Assembly: GCF_933775445.1 (NCBI RefSeq)
Contig: NC_065878.1
Coordinates: forward strand, 19,480,395 to 19,544,394
Source: Argentina anserina
Taxonomy: Eukaryota; Streptophyta; Magnoliopsida; Rosales; Rosaceae
Length of the DNA: 64,000 nt
Reading direction: 5' to 3'
Part shown: in pieces, positions 51,343 to 62,731 of the stretch
Layout of the letters: each line of letters begins with the position of its first letter
Position numbering within the stretch: position 1 is the first letter of the stretch
Notes under the pieces: model-generated
The model's database searches: none
What the model was told of the DNA's origin: nothing
Seen by the model: only the letters and a program-made list of their open reading frames with translations
Program-made: the position numbers and the translations under genes

Positions 51343-52004
51343 TGGGATAACAATATGATCCTTATTCCTCTGTCTCCTTCAATATAAATTATTTTGCCAA
51401 CCCCAAAGGACTCAGCTCATCAAAGAAGCTCGACAGTCATTTGAGGATAACACATCCAAATGCCACTCTTACCAATAATAATCCAAACCCTTTGTTTCTC
51501 TCTCTTACAGGAGTGTTTTTGTTATGCTGTTTTTCTTCCTTCGGCTTTCCATATAAAATAATGAAACGTTTATCACAATAATATTCATAAATTGAAAACC
51601 GAAAAAAAAAAACAAAAACTCTTAGTAAAGGGACTGTTATGCACTCAAATGTTACATATTATGCATAATCATGGACCCCTGGATCATACAAAACTAATCC
51701 TCTGGGAAGCAAAGTGGGTAACAATGTAGCCTTCTTTTTTCTCTTTTAAAAAATAGAAGAATACAATAGTCAATACCGATGCATGAATTGCACCCCAGCC
51801 AAAAGAAGACTAAATATTCTTTTCAGAACTGTGAGACACAACCGTGTTGCATACATTACTAAATATAGGATCCTAAATCTATACATGGAAAAATGCAAGT
51901 CTGAGTGTCTCACAGCAGCATCGCAAAAACTACCATGAGATTAGTTATAACAGTTTCAAATCACAATCCTTTTCACATTTGCTTTTAATAGATGTGTGTA
52001 CCCA
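51343..52004. other. Convergent 3' flanks of DA1 and the mitochondrial carrier
   Basis: DA1 (plus) and the carrier gene (minus) point towards each other here, so this stretch should contain both 3' UTRs. No other feature is seen. Confidence 0.5.
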
Positions 52005-55000
52005 CTATATAGTAGCACTAACATCTGCAAGAAGCATCTTCAGCGTCTCGTACGTCATAAAACAGATGCCCACACCAGGTACCACTTTGTAGTATTCCGG
52101 TAGAATTCCTCTATATAAGCCACGCAAACCTTCTGTCCGGAATATGTGCTTAAATGTACCGAAAAGACCTGTTGTGTAAACATGCGCTCGGCCACCGGCC
52201 CCTTCCAACTGTTTGCGTCGCCTCACGAGATCCAATGGAAATGTTGCTGCATAAAGAAGTGAGAATGAGTATAAGGAGGGAACACAGTTATTGCATAACA
52301 ACACATTTAATACTCTGACACTAACTGAACTCTACAAGATCAGAGATCACGTCAACCACACAAAGAACAAGCTACTGCAAAAACGCTGACCAAAGAATGA
52401 ATCCATAACAAGGACAACAAACTTCAGACCCTCAAAGACGAAAAATTACTAAAGTTGCAACATATGATCACATAAACTTGCAAGCATTTTGTTCAGAATT
52501 TGTCACATTCACCTCCAAACATTCTTGTTATTAAATAAACGCCATTCCAACCAAGCGTTATAAAAAAAGGCACCGCATCAAAACCACAAATAAGGTCTCC
52601 ATAACTGATCCTCGACTGATCATAAGATATATCACCCAACGAGTAAAAAGAGCAACGATAGGCTTCTTGTACAGTTGTACTAAAGGGTGAACCTAAGTCA
52701 TCCAGCTTAAAGGAATATAAATGTTATCCAAGTTCCTAATTAAGTAAATTTCTATAATATTTGTAAAGAAATAGAAATTAGTCTTTCCATAGTTGATGCA
52801 AATTGGTAAATATAATACTCCCATTTGTATCAGTGAGGCTTGACAGATTCCAACACCCATGAAGACATTGGAAAAGGAAGCCCAAGTGAGAAGCATACCT
52901 CAAAGAGGAAACCTCTCACATTTGATAACTCAGAACAAAGGTTCACCTGTAGTGCCATCCTATTATAGAACTGACTGCAAATCTTTGGGAGACAAGTCAC
53001 CGAAGAAATGCTGAATCAAGTCAGTCAAAATAAGATCCTTATTATTAAAGAAATTAAATTAGATGGATGACGAAGAAGAAACAATTTCTTGACTTCTTAC
53101 TACATTTCCCAAATGCCAGATTTAAAATCACTCCATTCTTGTCATTGACTCTAGGGTTCAGTTTGGTTAGAGACTTGGTGCAGAGCCTGCACCACAACCT
53201 GTTTCCTCTGCATCAAAAGCATAGTGAACAGCTATTTACATCAACGTCTTTTATAATGTTGGTGTTTCTATGTTAACAAAGCGATAAATTAAACCACATC
53301 GCTAACTATAATAGCATTGTTTTAATCAAATCAAATGCAATGTTTCAGGTTTTCTTTTTTCAGTTATAAACACACAAAAGTAGAACAGACAGAAAGCATT
53401 ACTGGAAGCAAAATTTGTTAGCAGAAACATCTTAATCCTTTTATAACCCAGCATGGCTTATATAAGTGTAGAAGATATAAAAAATGAATTAAAAATAAGA
53501 TCCCACCATTTCAACTAGCTGACCAATTATCAGGGACACACGTACAATTTTAAGAACTTTGAATTCTCTGTACATATTAATGAAACCATCAACCAGAACC
53601 ACCACCCTCAGTACAGATTAAATAAATATAGGTCATTTTAAAGACTCAGAAAATTCCAAACAGAAAGTCTAGGATCACTCACCTGTTGATGATGCAATTC
53701 CGGAAAGGCTTCCACAAGCAAGACTAACCAGCACAGTAGAATCATCAGGCCTGATGTAAAGACATGAAATCATCATTTGCATGTCAGGCCTGACATTAAG
53801 ATGCATAGAACAACAATTGCAGAGCATGAAGACCCTAAAAGTGTGAAGTCCATAAAAAAAAGTAATCACCTTTGTGCCTGCCAATAAGATCTTAATGTCT
53901 CATATACAGTAAAACTGATAGCGATACTGGGTCCGACACCCTGTATTGAATACAGCCCAGGAGTCAGCAGCACACCAAAGTCAAACTTAAACCAAAAATG
54001 AGTTGACAATAATAATAGCAGCATACCAAGAGGGTTGCTCCAAGTCCTTTATAGAGACCAAAGATACCCTCATCCCTGCTAATAGTTCGCAACGCATGCC
54101 CCATACCCCTGTAGTACATTACATTTGTCTGCAAAGTACAAACTAATTAGTACAAAGACAATAGACACAAGCAAAACTATTCCATAATTTCCATTAATAA
54201 GGCAATCACTAGCACAATACAAAGAGTTGAAACTGAATAATATATATGCATGTGAATTGATCCAAACTCTACCACGGATAACAAACTTTTGGGTAGGTTT
54301 TAACAAAGAAATGAAAACTCAAGCAAGGTAAATTTCCGAGGATTGGCAATATATGCAGTAGATATGAGCAGCTATAAGGCAATCAAACCTACAGAAAGGC
54401 CCAAAGGTTCAACATTGAAGCATGTGGGAAAATTGGTTCAAATCTACCTCTAGACCGCAAAGTTTTGGATAGATTTAAGCAAAGAAAATATCACTTTCAG
54501 AAACATGCAGAAGACAAGAAGACATGCATCAATGCCAACAACCAAAGGCAGCTGCATAGCATTGCAAGCAAATCAAATTCAGTAAATCTAGTAGAAGTAA
54601 ACAAAGATTGCCACCTAACTATCTGATCTTACCTGAGCTGCAAGGCGTGTCCTTACAAGATCCAAAGGATATGTGGCTGTTGCTGCTGTTATTCCTGCCA
54701 AACCTCCACCCACAAAATGTATACAAATGTCCGCACTCATATTATCCCTGGAATTTTTCAGTCCTGGAACTGTGTGTAGAATCTGTACAACATAAAATGT
54801 AATGACCAAAATACAACGTATAAAAATGAAGAACTCAAGTAAATATTATGTGTTCTTACAAACCTTTTTATACTGCTCATATGAATAGAAATTGACAGAA
54901 GAATAAGGAAGACGATGAGCAATCGTAACCAGATTTCCTTTCCAGAAAGCTCTAAATCCCTCTTCACCGGCAATTCTTGAGGCCTCACGCCATATGCTAG

Positions 55001-55749
55001 CTTTCCTCATGGTCGCAACATCCGAGTGCATGCCTTGTATCTGAACATACAAAAATAATAAAGCAGCTGTTACCAAATTTAGACACAACCGATCTGAGGA
55101 TCAGTTGCTAGAATCACTGCACGCAGACAGACTACATCACAGAACAGAACTGTAAACCCAAAAAAAAAAAAAAGCAGAACAGATATCATATACACGACTG
55201 CAGCAACTACAATTACAAATATGAGCTTCAAGGAAGCAAAGCTTAACAGTAAACATTAAGTAAAAGTGTGCAACCCCATACTTAATGCTCTTAAACAATT
55301 ACATGGTGCTCTACAAAAACATTCGAACTTAACTCTAGACTTACTAAACCAATAAATGTACCAAAACACTTCAACACAATCCAAAGACCACATTTTTACC
55401 CAATTGTCAACTACTAATTACCCAAAAATTATTACTTTAATAAATAAAGACTTAAAAATAAGAACTTGAGCTAGCAGAAGCAAAAATCAGAGATAAAAAA
55501 AACAAAAGGGCAAACCTGGAAAAGAATAGTAAGACGAGCCAGAGGCGCAGTACAAGTCTTAGCCAGAGCTCCGGCCACACCTCCGGCGAGGAGCTGCGAC
55601 ACCGTCCCGATCTGAGACTGTTGCTGAATAGGCTTCGGTTGCGGCTGAGGCAGTGACTGAGCCACGGAGGCGACGCCCCCATGGCCGGCGTGTAGAGCTC
55701 TCTGAGCTCCACCGTCAACCACCACCCCAACTCTCGCCTCCGTCTGCAT
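52005..55749 (-). CDS. Mitochondrial carrier family protein (347 aa, 7 exons)
   Basis: A six-helix inner-membrane solute carrier. Exons: 55749-55516, 55040-54864, 54782-54633, 54128-54027, 53940-53870, 53750-53683, 52246-52005, 1044 nt in frame. The glutamine-rich N-terminus is followed by three repeats with the carrier signature: TAPLARLTILFQ, YPLDLVRTRLAAQ and FPLDLVRRRKQLEGAGG. Each has its second-helix partner (GFRAFWKGNLVTIAHRLPYS, GIFGLYKGLGATLLGVGPS, GLRGLYRGILPEYYKVVPG). The first motif is PLARL rather than PxDxx[KR], as in the plant At3g53940/At3g55640-like group. Substrate is not known from sequence; nucleotide-type or CoA-type substrates are plausible. There are no EF-hands, so it is not a calcium-binding APC-type carrier. 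The start is the first ATG; a frame open upstream has only TTG. Confidence 0.92.
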
Positions 55750-57046
55750 TCCCAAACGAAAACCTCACCGCGAAGCAAACTCTGAACCCCTCTGTAAAAC
55801 CCTAAAACCTAAACCGAAGATCAATTGCAGTGAAACCCTAATCGAAATCAGTAGCAGAAATCCCAAAGCGGCTCTCTCTCTTTGTGTTGAGCTCTGAAAA
55901 TTGAAGCTTTCATTTCGTTTTGTTACTTCTTTACCTTTTTGCTTGATTTGAACGCATGAAGGGGGAGAAGAAAGCCCGAACGACGCCGTTTTGGGGTCGC
56001 TTAGCTCAAAAGTAGGGTTTTGCGCCATCGTTAACTAACGGAGTTTAACAGCATCACTCCTCCACGGTTAACCTTACTGTATAACTAGACGGGTGGAAAA
56101 TAAGATGAGAAGATCAAGAATAAATGACCGTTGGATTTGTTATTACTGGCAGATTCAATGTATGTGGCTTATAAATTCGTGCGGGCTTATGAGAACAGAG
56201 TTGGAACTGAGAGCAGGGGATGAAGAATATCTGTTTGTTTCGGTTTCGAATATTCTGGCGCGTGCAATTTGGCGATGACATCTGCAGGGGTCAACGTTGC
56301 TCCAAAATAAGTCTGTTTTGGAGTTGTAGTTGTTACTTCTACTCCTTGATTGCTACGTTGGCATTCTTGGAACCCTAAAGATGCAAAAACTATGTCGGTT
56401 TTATAATCGTTTTACTTCAACTACCGACCAAGTCACCAACCTAGCCACCTAGCCTTGTTGATATTGATCAGTAAAAATAGATTTTACATTGGTAGTAATC
56501 AACATTCTTGTTTTCTTCATGACTTTTCTTTTGGTGGTAAATATATATCTTCCTTTTTTGGTGATTTGCAAGCAAGAAATATGTGAATATTTCTTGCTTA
56601 ATGCATATGATAGAATGAAACCCAACTTGATGAAGCTTTTCTTTCAAAAAAAACTTGATGATGCTTTTGGTGAATTTGAGATCATCTCATATTCCCATGG
56701 TTGTTTGTAACCCTTGCACTTAATGGAATACTTCTCTTTTTATCCTCTGGCGTCCAGTGGAACGAGATGCTTGTTAGCCCAGATCATGGGTTGTGGCGAT
56801 TTCTAACTCCTAAGGATCAGATAAGTATTTGGAATGTAGCACAATAAAATTATGATTAAAACATAATGGTTGTCCACTTTGTGAAACTAACTAGCACTAA
56901 TCAACTTATCAAAGCATTTCCATCAAAAAAAAACTTATCAAAGCATTAATCCTGATCTGGAGCCTCCTCTTGCTTCATACATGTACTTATCCAAGAAGCA
57001 TAAAGAAAGAGCAAATCTCAGCTAGCACTAGTAGAAACATTCTCGA
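55750..57046. other. Upstream region of the carrier gene and 3' flank of the BELL gene
   Basis: The first 300 bases are the carrier gene leader and promoter. Beyond about 56100 there is AT-rich sequence with no supportable gene. Confidence 0.5.
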
Positions 57047-58995
57047 TCATTTGTTGGCTTGTAGGCTTAATGCTAAAGAAACTTCATCTTCATGGCTTCC
57101 GGTATTCATATGAAGATAATTCCATGTTAAACTCCCATACGCTGCTGCGTTGCTTTGTGTTTCATTCTGCTTAGACATATCAACATGTTTGTTGATTCTA
57201 GGGCGTTTAGTTTGGGGCAGAGTCCCCAAATGGAGAGGGTTCTCTAGAGAGGAAGAGCGAGGAGATGGCAACATTCTTGTGTTTCTGCTCATTGCGTCTG
57301 AAACCGATAACGTTGGAGCTTGTTGTGTTTCAAGGCTGTGTATTTCTTCCACCATTGGCTTCCAAAGTCTTACTCTTGAATTAATAAACCAATTGGAAAC
57401 CTGCATTGAGCCAAAGGTTGTACCAACATGATTTATTGCATCACAAGTCGGATGGAATTTAAGTACCTAGTGTAACCATAATGTGTAGCAGCTTCACCTG
57501 AGTTCTAGATAATCCTGTCTGTTGAGCTAGCATTTGCTTTTCAGAATCACTAGGATAACTGAAAATGAACAAACCAAAGTTATGTAAGATACTAATTCTA
57601 TATATATATATCGCATTCTTGAATGGAAGTAGACGCTCATTGTTCAAGTTGTGTATTGATAGGGAAGTCACTCACGGGTGAAGGAAGTGTTCAAAGAGCC
57701 AAGTCCTCATCACGGCCACTGCATTTTCCGGGAGTCCTCTTTGGGATCGAATTTCCGAGAGATGAAGGTTGTTGGTCAGATTCTGATGACTCGAGTTTTG
57801 GCTGTAGAGGCCTCTTTTAGAAACCTTCCTAACTTCATCTTTAACAAGGCTAAAATCACCAACAGTACTCTTGCCTTTGGATTGGAGTCTGTCCAAAATG
57901 GCATTCTTCAAGCAACCAAAGTGCTTCGAAATGGCCTTGATGGCAAAACATATGTAGGGTGCTGCATTTCCAACCCCATCAATGGTTTCAAATGATGCAA
58001 CAACTGATTCCATCTGCTGGCAATATAACTTGTACCTCTTGTAAACCTAAGAAACAAACTTTTATTAACAAATGTTTCATACAAAAACACTGGTAAAGAA
58101 CGGTAAAGAACAAGACGGATTGGGCTACCACTGTTTTCTTTTGTTCCGGGCCCAAGTAGCCTTGGGAGTCCAAGCAAATACAAACAGGTAAAAAAATAAA
58201 ACAATAGAGAAGAAAAACAAGATAAAACATTGGAAATTAAATTGTGACAGTTTGACAAGACAATACATCTTTTTTTGCCATGACTTCTACCGAACAAATC
58301 AATGATTGATGTGATTGTGACCCCCTGCCGGTCTCAATCAAATTTTCTATCAATGTACTACTACTAATATATTCCATTCTATAGTAAAGCTAGAATGAAA
58401 TCATAACTTCAAAGTTCAAACACTCTAGCCATGAAATCATAACTCATAACAGTTGGAATTAAATTCAATTTGAGTGTTTAACAAGAATTTATTAACAATG
58501 TAGCATATAGAAGTAACAAGTATGCAGTTAATCAAGGGCAGTGTGTACGTGTACCTCCTCAAGCATGATGGTGAGACTAGAATTCTTGAACTGAAGCTCG
58601 ACCCGATCACTCACTTCACTAATCTGATCTCTTCCTCTTCCACTGAAGTACTCTAGGAGAAGAAGATTAGAATCAGACCGATCCGACCCGCAGAAGTCTT
58701 GAAGGAGCTGCTGCGCAGGGTTGAGAAACCTGGACGTCTTCAGTATGGAAGCGTAGCCTGTGAAAGGGCCTAGGGGAACAGAGCTTCTGAACTCACCACG
58801 TTCAGATGAAACGATGCGGCGGTCGTGATCGGAGAGATGTAGGGAAAGCGGTGGTTGGTGGGTTGGCATGGTGGAGGGTGTGAACAGTGAGAGTTGCGGC
58901 TGTGGTGGGTTGGTTAGGAGATTCATGACTCGGAGGTGGTCTCTTCTGCTTTGTTGGGGGGCGTGGAAAGCAGCTTCAAAACCCTCGCCAGCCAT
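57047..58995 (-). CDS. BELL-type (BEL1-like) homeodomain transcription factor (408 aa)
   Basis: BELL proteins pair with KNOX homeodomain proteins to control meristem and organ development. Exons: 58995-58555, 58046-57676, 57558-57498 and 57400-57047, 1227 nt in frame. The protein shows a SKY-like box ([18 protein letters not shown]). The BELL domain follows ([19 protein letters not shown] and [17 protein letters not shown]). A TALE homeodomain comes next ([20 protein letters not shown], with [20 protein letters not shown]). The C-terminal ZIBEL-like motif is EVSLALSLQ. The three-residue loop PYP is present, and the [10 protein letters not shown] recognition helix has V where most BELLs have A. 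Exon layout (four exons with a small third) is standard. It resembles the BLH11 group, but I do not assign a name. A G-box (CACGTG, 59185-59190) lies about 190 bp upstream. Confidence 0.92.
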
Positions 58996-59184
58996 GGATG
59001 GGTTGTGAAGCTAGAGAGAGAAGAGAGATGGGTTGTGACTTGGAGAGAGAGAGAGAGGGTTTAATGAAGGAAAGAAAAAATGTCCTGAACCAGGAGTGAG
59101 TCAGTGTCGTTGCATACAGAGTGGTGCAGTTCAGCAAAGATATAGATACTTGTACCAAAGCTGGTTATATATGTGACACCTTGA

Positions 59185-59190
59185 CACGTG
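59185..59190. promoter_or_regulatory. G-box core upstream of the BELL gene
   Basis: CACGTG within TTGACACGTGAC, about 190 bp before the start codon at 58995. Function is inferred. Confidence 0.35.
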
Positions 59191-59529
59191 ACAAATGACA
59201 AAGAACATGAGGCCTAGTTTGTGACGGAATCGAGGAATTCGGGAAAGAAACTTGTTCGTTTTCTATGTTTAGTAACAATAAAATTAGGAATTACTTTTCT
59301 AACAAAAGGGAAAACAGAGGAGGACTACTGGACTACGAGTACACTCGGAGCATCCGTCGAACTAACCATCATTTTCATCCTCAAAACATGGCTTGAAGTT
59401 GGTTCTCCTCTAAAAAAAAGGGAGAAAAAAAAAGGAGAAGTTGGTTCCATTAATATATGAGGGGATTGAAATTCCCATCTATGGAGAATGAGATCGGATG
59501 GAAAATGAGATCGGATAATAACTACTTAC

Positions 59530-61672
59530 AATTTTGTAGTATTTTGTAAATTAAAACTACTTTAAGACTTTTTGACCATTTCTCCATTTGCTGTATTATT
59601 ATTTTTTTGGGTACTACTGACCTGCCGTATGTACTATTTAGTAGAATTTTGTATTATTTCGTAAAGTTTCGTAATATTTTGTGTAGTTTCGTAATATTTT
59701 ATAGAGTTTCGTAAGGTTACGCATAATATGTAGTATTTTGTAAATTAAAATGACTTCGAACTTTATAACAATTTCTCTCATTGATTAGATTCTTTTTGGA
59801 ACTATCGACATACAGTACTAATTTGTAGAATTTTATACTATTTCGTAGAATCTCGTAATATTTCGTAGAGTTTCATAGTATTTTGTAGAGTTTTCATAAG
59901 GTTACGCACAACTTGTAGTATTTTGTAAACTAAAGCTAACTTCAAACTTTTAGACCATTCTCTCCTTGATAGTTTCTTTTTTTGGTACTACTGTACAATA
60001 CTATTTTGTAGAATTTTGTATTATTTCGTATTTGCAATATTTTGTTGAGTTTTGTTTTAGGTACAAAGTCATTTAAGATTTTATTCAGTAAGTAGCAAAA
60101 AGATAACACACACAAGGGCCAACAATAAGATCTATCTCTATGACACTCCAAACCTAGAAAACTAGACTTAAAAGGCCAAAATTGCACCCACCTTTTCAGT
60201 ACGGTTTATAGCACAAAGAATCAGTACTAAGTGAGACGTAGAAAAAAATTAAAAGTTAGAACCACATCCCCTAAGTACTGCGATCGGTTCCTCAAAATAA
60301 AAACCAAAAAATCCCCATTTCTTTAAAAAGGAAGGAAGAAGAAAAAGAGCTGCTCTATTCTTGATTACAAAGCCAACCCAATTGAAAAGTAACCAGCTAA
60401 GCCCAAACCCAAGTAAACTTGGTCGAAGCCCAAACATACTCAGAAGCAACAAAGCTGAGCACCAACCAAAGAAGCTCAGGCGAATCTCCCAAAACGAAGT
60501 TGATCTGAAATCGTAGATCTACCAACATACCTCTCATGTGCAATTCTCCGAACAAAAGGATTTGGTTCCCACTTAACCAAACCACCCGTCGTAATAGTTA
60601 TCAGCTTGAGGTCACCAATTCAGTACCTATATTGCAGCCAGGCCGACGAGAGAGCAAGCATTGCGTCGCTAGGCAAAACACCGCCAACCTCATCCATTCT
60701 CATACTCCACCACCCCTCGCCAGAATTTGAAACAGAATAAATCCGAAGCAAATTCAAATCAAGGATGACACCTGCATCCACCCTATCAAAAGCCACACCA
60801 AAAACCAAATGTCGCCGCCACTAAGAAAAATCAGAAAGAGATTTGGATTTGAGCCACGGCCCAAAACCAATATGCCTCTGTCGTCTTCCACTTGGGTTCT
60901 CCAAAAAACATGGCACCCCAACAAACCCCCCTGAGAACTACCACCTCCCGAGGACATAAGCCACAATCTCCACCAGATCCAATCAGATCATGTCTTAAAC
61001 CAAATCGAGCAATTTGGCCCTGGAAACTCCAGATTCAATCGCCACTCACAATTAGAATAAAGCAAATATCATACTCAATGACAACAGAGGTCCTTGACCC
61101 CCATAACATGACATCTCCACCTACACTTAGCACATACTTCGAAAAGAGAAGGAACAAGCCACGAGCGGCAAGTTCCTAATGTTGTGGATGATTTGTCATC
61201 GCCAGGAACCAGCGACAACGGTTTGTTCATTTTCACAAAACCCTAAGAGTAGAGAGAAAACGATAGCATTTTAATATTTTGTTGAGTTTCATAAGGTTAC
61301 AACAATTTATTATATTTTGTAAATTAAAATAACTTCTGACTTTTTGACCCTTCTCCATTTTATTAGAATCTTTTTTGGTACTACCGTACTATTTTGTACT
61401 ATTTCGTAGAATTGTGTAGTATTTCGTAGAGTTTCGTAATATTTTGTGTAAATTCGTAATATTTTATAGAATTTCGTAAGATTACGCACAATTTGTAGTA
61501 TTTTATAAATCAAAATAAATTCGGATTTTTTGACCATTTCTCTCTTTTTAGGTTCATTTTGACTACTATCTACATACCATACTATTTTGTAACATTTTAT
61601 AAAATTTCATAATATTTTATAGTATTTTTCGTAAAATTATGTATAATTTGTAGTATTTTGTAGACTAAGGAG
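59530..61672. repeat. Array of about 155-194-bp AT-rich repeats, split by an insertion
   Basis: Units contain GTAGTATTTTGTAAAnTAAA, a TTTTTGACCATTTCTC-like run, TGGTACTACTG and repeated TTTCGTAATATTTTGTAGAG blocks ending in GTAAGGTTACGCA. The marker GTAGTATTTTGTA recurs at 59536, 59730, 59915, 61495 and 61650, with a variant near 61309. Spacing is 155-194 bp. Each unit is itself built of 17-20-bp sub-repeats. The array is interrupted between 60053 and 61272. Confidence 0.8.
60053..61272 (-). mobile_element. LINE-like retroposon insertion (about 1.2 kb) within the repeat array
   Basis: The 17-bp sequence AATATTTTGTTGAGTTT flanks the segment exactly (60036-60052 and 61273-61289). That is a long duplication typical of LINE/SINE integration. 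On the minus strand the insertion begins GCTATCGTTTTCTCTC, with a start codon soon after (MNKPLSLVPGDDKSSTT, about 61230), and ends in an A-rich ACCTAAAACAAAAC. This fits a 5'-complete but internally shortened or decayed LINE, or a non-autonomous relative. No reverse transcriptase motif is recognisable, so the class is inferred from the termini. Confidence 0.6.
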
Positions 61673-61822
61673 CAATGTTCTAAAAATCCCCGCCTAGGAC
61701 CGCCTAGGCGGCGCCCAGGCGCCCGGAGACCCTTGGCCGCCTCAATTTTGGGCCGATTAATCCTCTGGACGCTGGTTTTTAGCTGTCCGCCCGATTAACG
61801 CCTAGCGTTTTTTAGAACCTTA
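61673..61822. mobile_element. MITE copy 2 (150 bp, hAT-like)
   Basis: Same family as 44779-44949: the ends CAATGTTCTAAAAA and TTTTTTAGAACCTTA are inverted, with the same CCGCCTAGG core, but a block near GATTAATCC is shorter than in copy 1. It has an exact 8-bp duplication, CTAAGGAG at 61665-61672 and 61823-61830. It sits at the edge of the AT-rich repeat array. Confidence 0.9.
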
Positions 61823-61830
61823 CTAAGGAG

Positions 61831-62731
61831 GGATTCATTCCGTTTCCCTTTTAGTAAACACATCATCATTTCCTTCACGGGCGAAAGCACAAGGCGAATT
61901 CTCATCAACTGCCTCGAATCAAAATTCTTTTCTTCCAATCTTTCTTCTTCTTTTTTCACTAGAAAAAGTAAGAGAAATTTTTAGAGGCCGTGTGGTTTTA
62001 AGATACTGTACAATCAATCAATTAAACATTAGTTACAAAATGTAATGACCACAGTGTCCTTGCACAATTTTATTTTTCTTATTAAAATACAATGGTATTA
62101 TTGTCCTTTATTAAAATTTTCATTTCATGCACCGACAAACACAGTAAAGTGAAAGTTGACAAGATTTTTTAACTTGTGAGTTCCTTCCAACAAGTCAAGA
62201 GGTTAGGGTTGATGTGAGTTTGGCCTCCAACCCTATGTTAAAACATAGAACTTTGAAGTCCCATTTTTTAGCCCCAAGGTTCTATCTCGTCTCTAATGTC
62301 AGGTTATTACATCATGCGAGTTTTTCATGATGAATAGAGTTCATATATTTTATTAATTTTTATTAATAAAGTAATAAAAAAATTAATGGTTAAATTTTTA
62401 AATTAAAAATAATAATAATTTTTATTAACTTTTACAAAACTAAATTTATTGTATAAGGATATTATTATAATTTAAACACAAAATTAAAAGCAAAACCACC
62501 CAGAAGATTATCAAAGAGTAGAGAAGAAATTAAGAGCTTTTGCACGGAACATATGTGTAGGTAGAAATGCTAGTAATAATATAATTGGAAAGTTTAACTA
62601 AGAATATACAAGTAGTAGGTGTCAAGGAAGCAATTACTACCCATTTCATTTTATTATTACATGATTCCATATATATGTACACATATTAAAACTCGTCACT
62701 ATCCCGTTACATAATGTCATGTGTACACAGA
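61831..62731. other. Intergenic region before the NPF transporter
   Basis: Contains the second Helitron-like sequence (about 62340-62574). The 3' flank of the transporter gene follows. No gene is recognised. Confidence 0.5.
62340..62574 (+). mobile_element. Helitron-like remnant, relative of 10229-10399
   Basis: Shares GGTTAAATTTTT, TTTACAAAACT, GCAAAACCACCC, GAGTAGAGAAGAAATT and TTTTGCACG in the same order with the copy at 10.3 kb. It also ends in CTAGT (62570-62574). The middle is longer here. Boundaries are approximate. Confidence 0.5.

Noticed and set aside
55452..55778. 108-codon frame overlapping carrier exon 1
   Set aside because: Shadow frame of the true first exon and intron.
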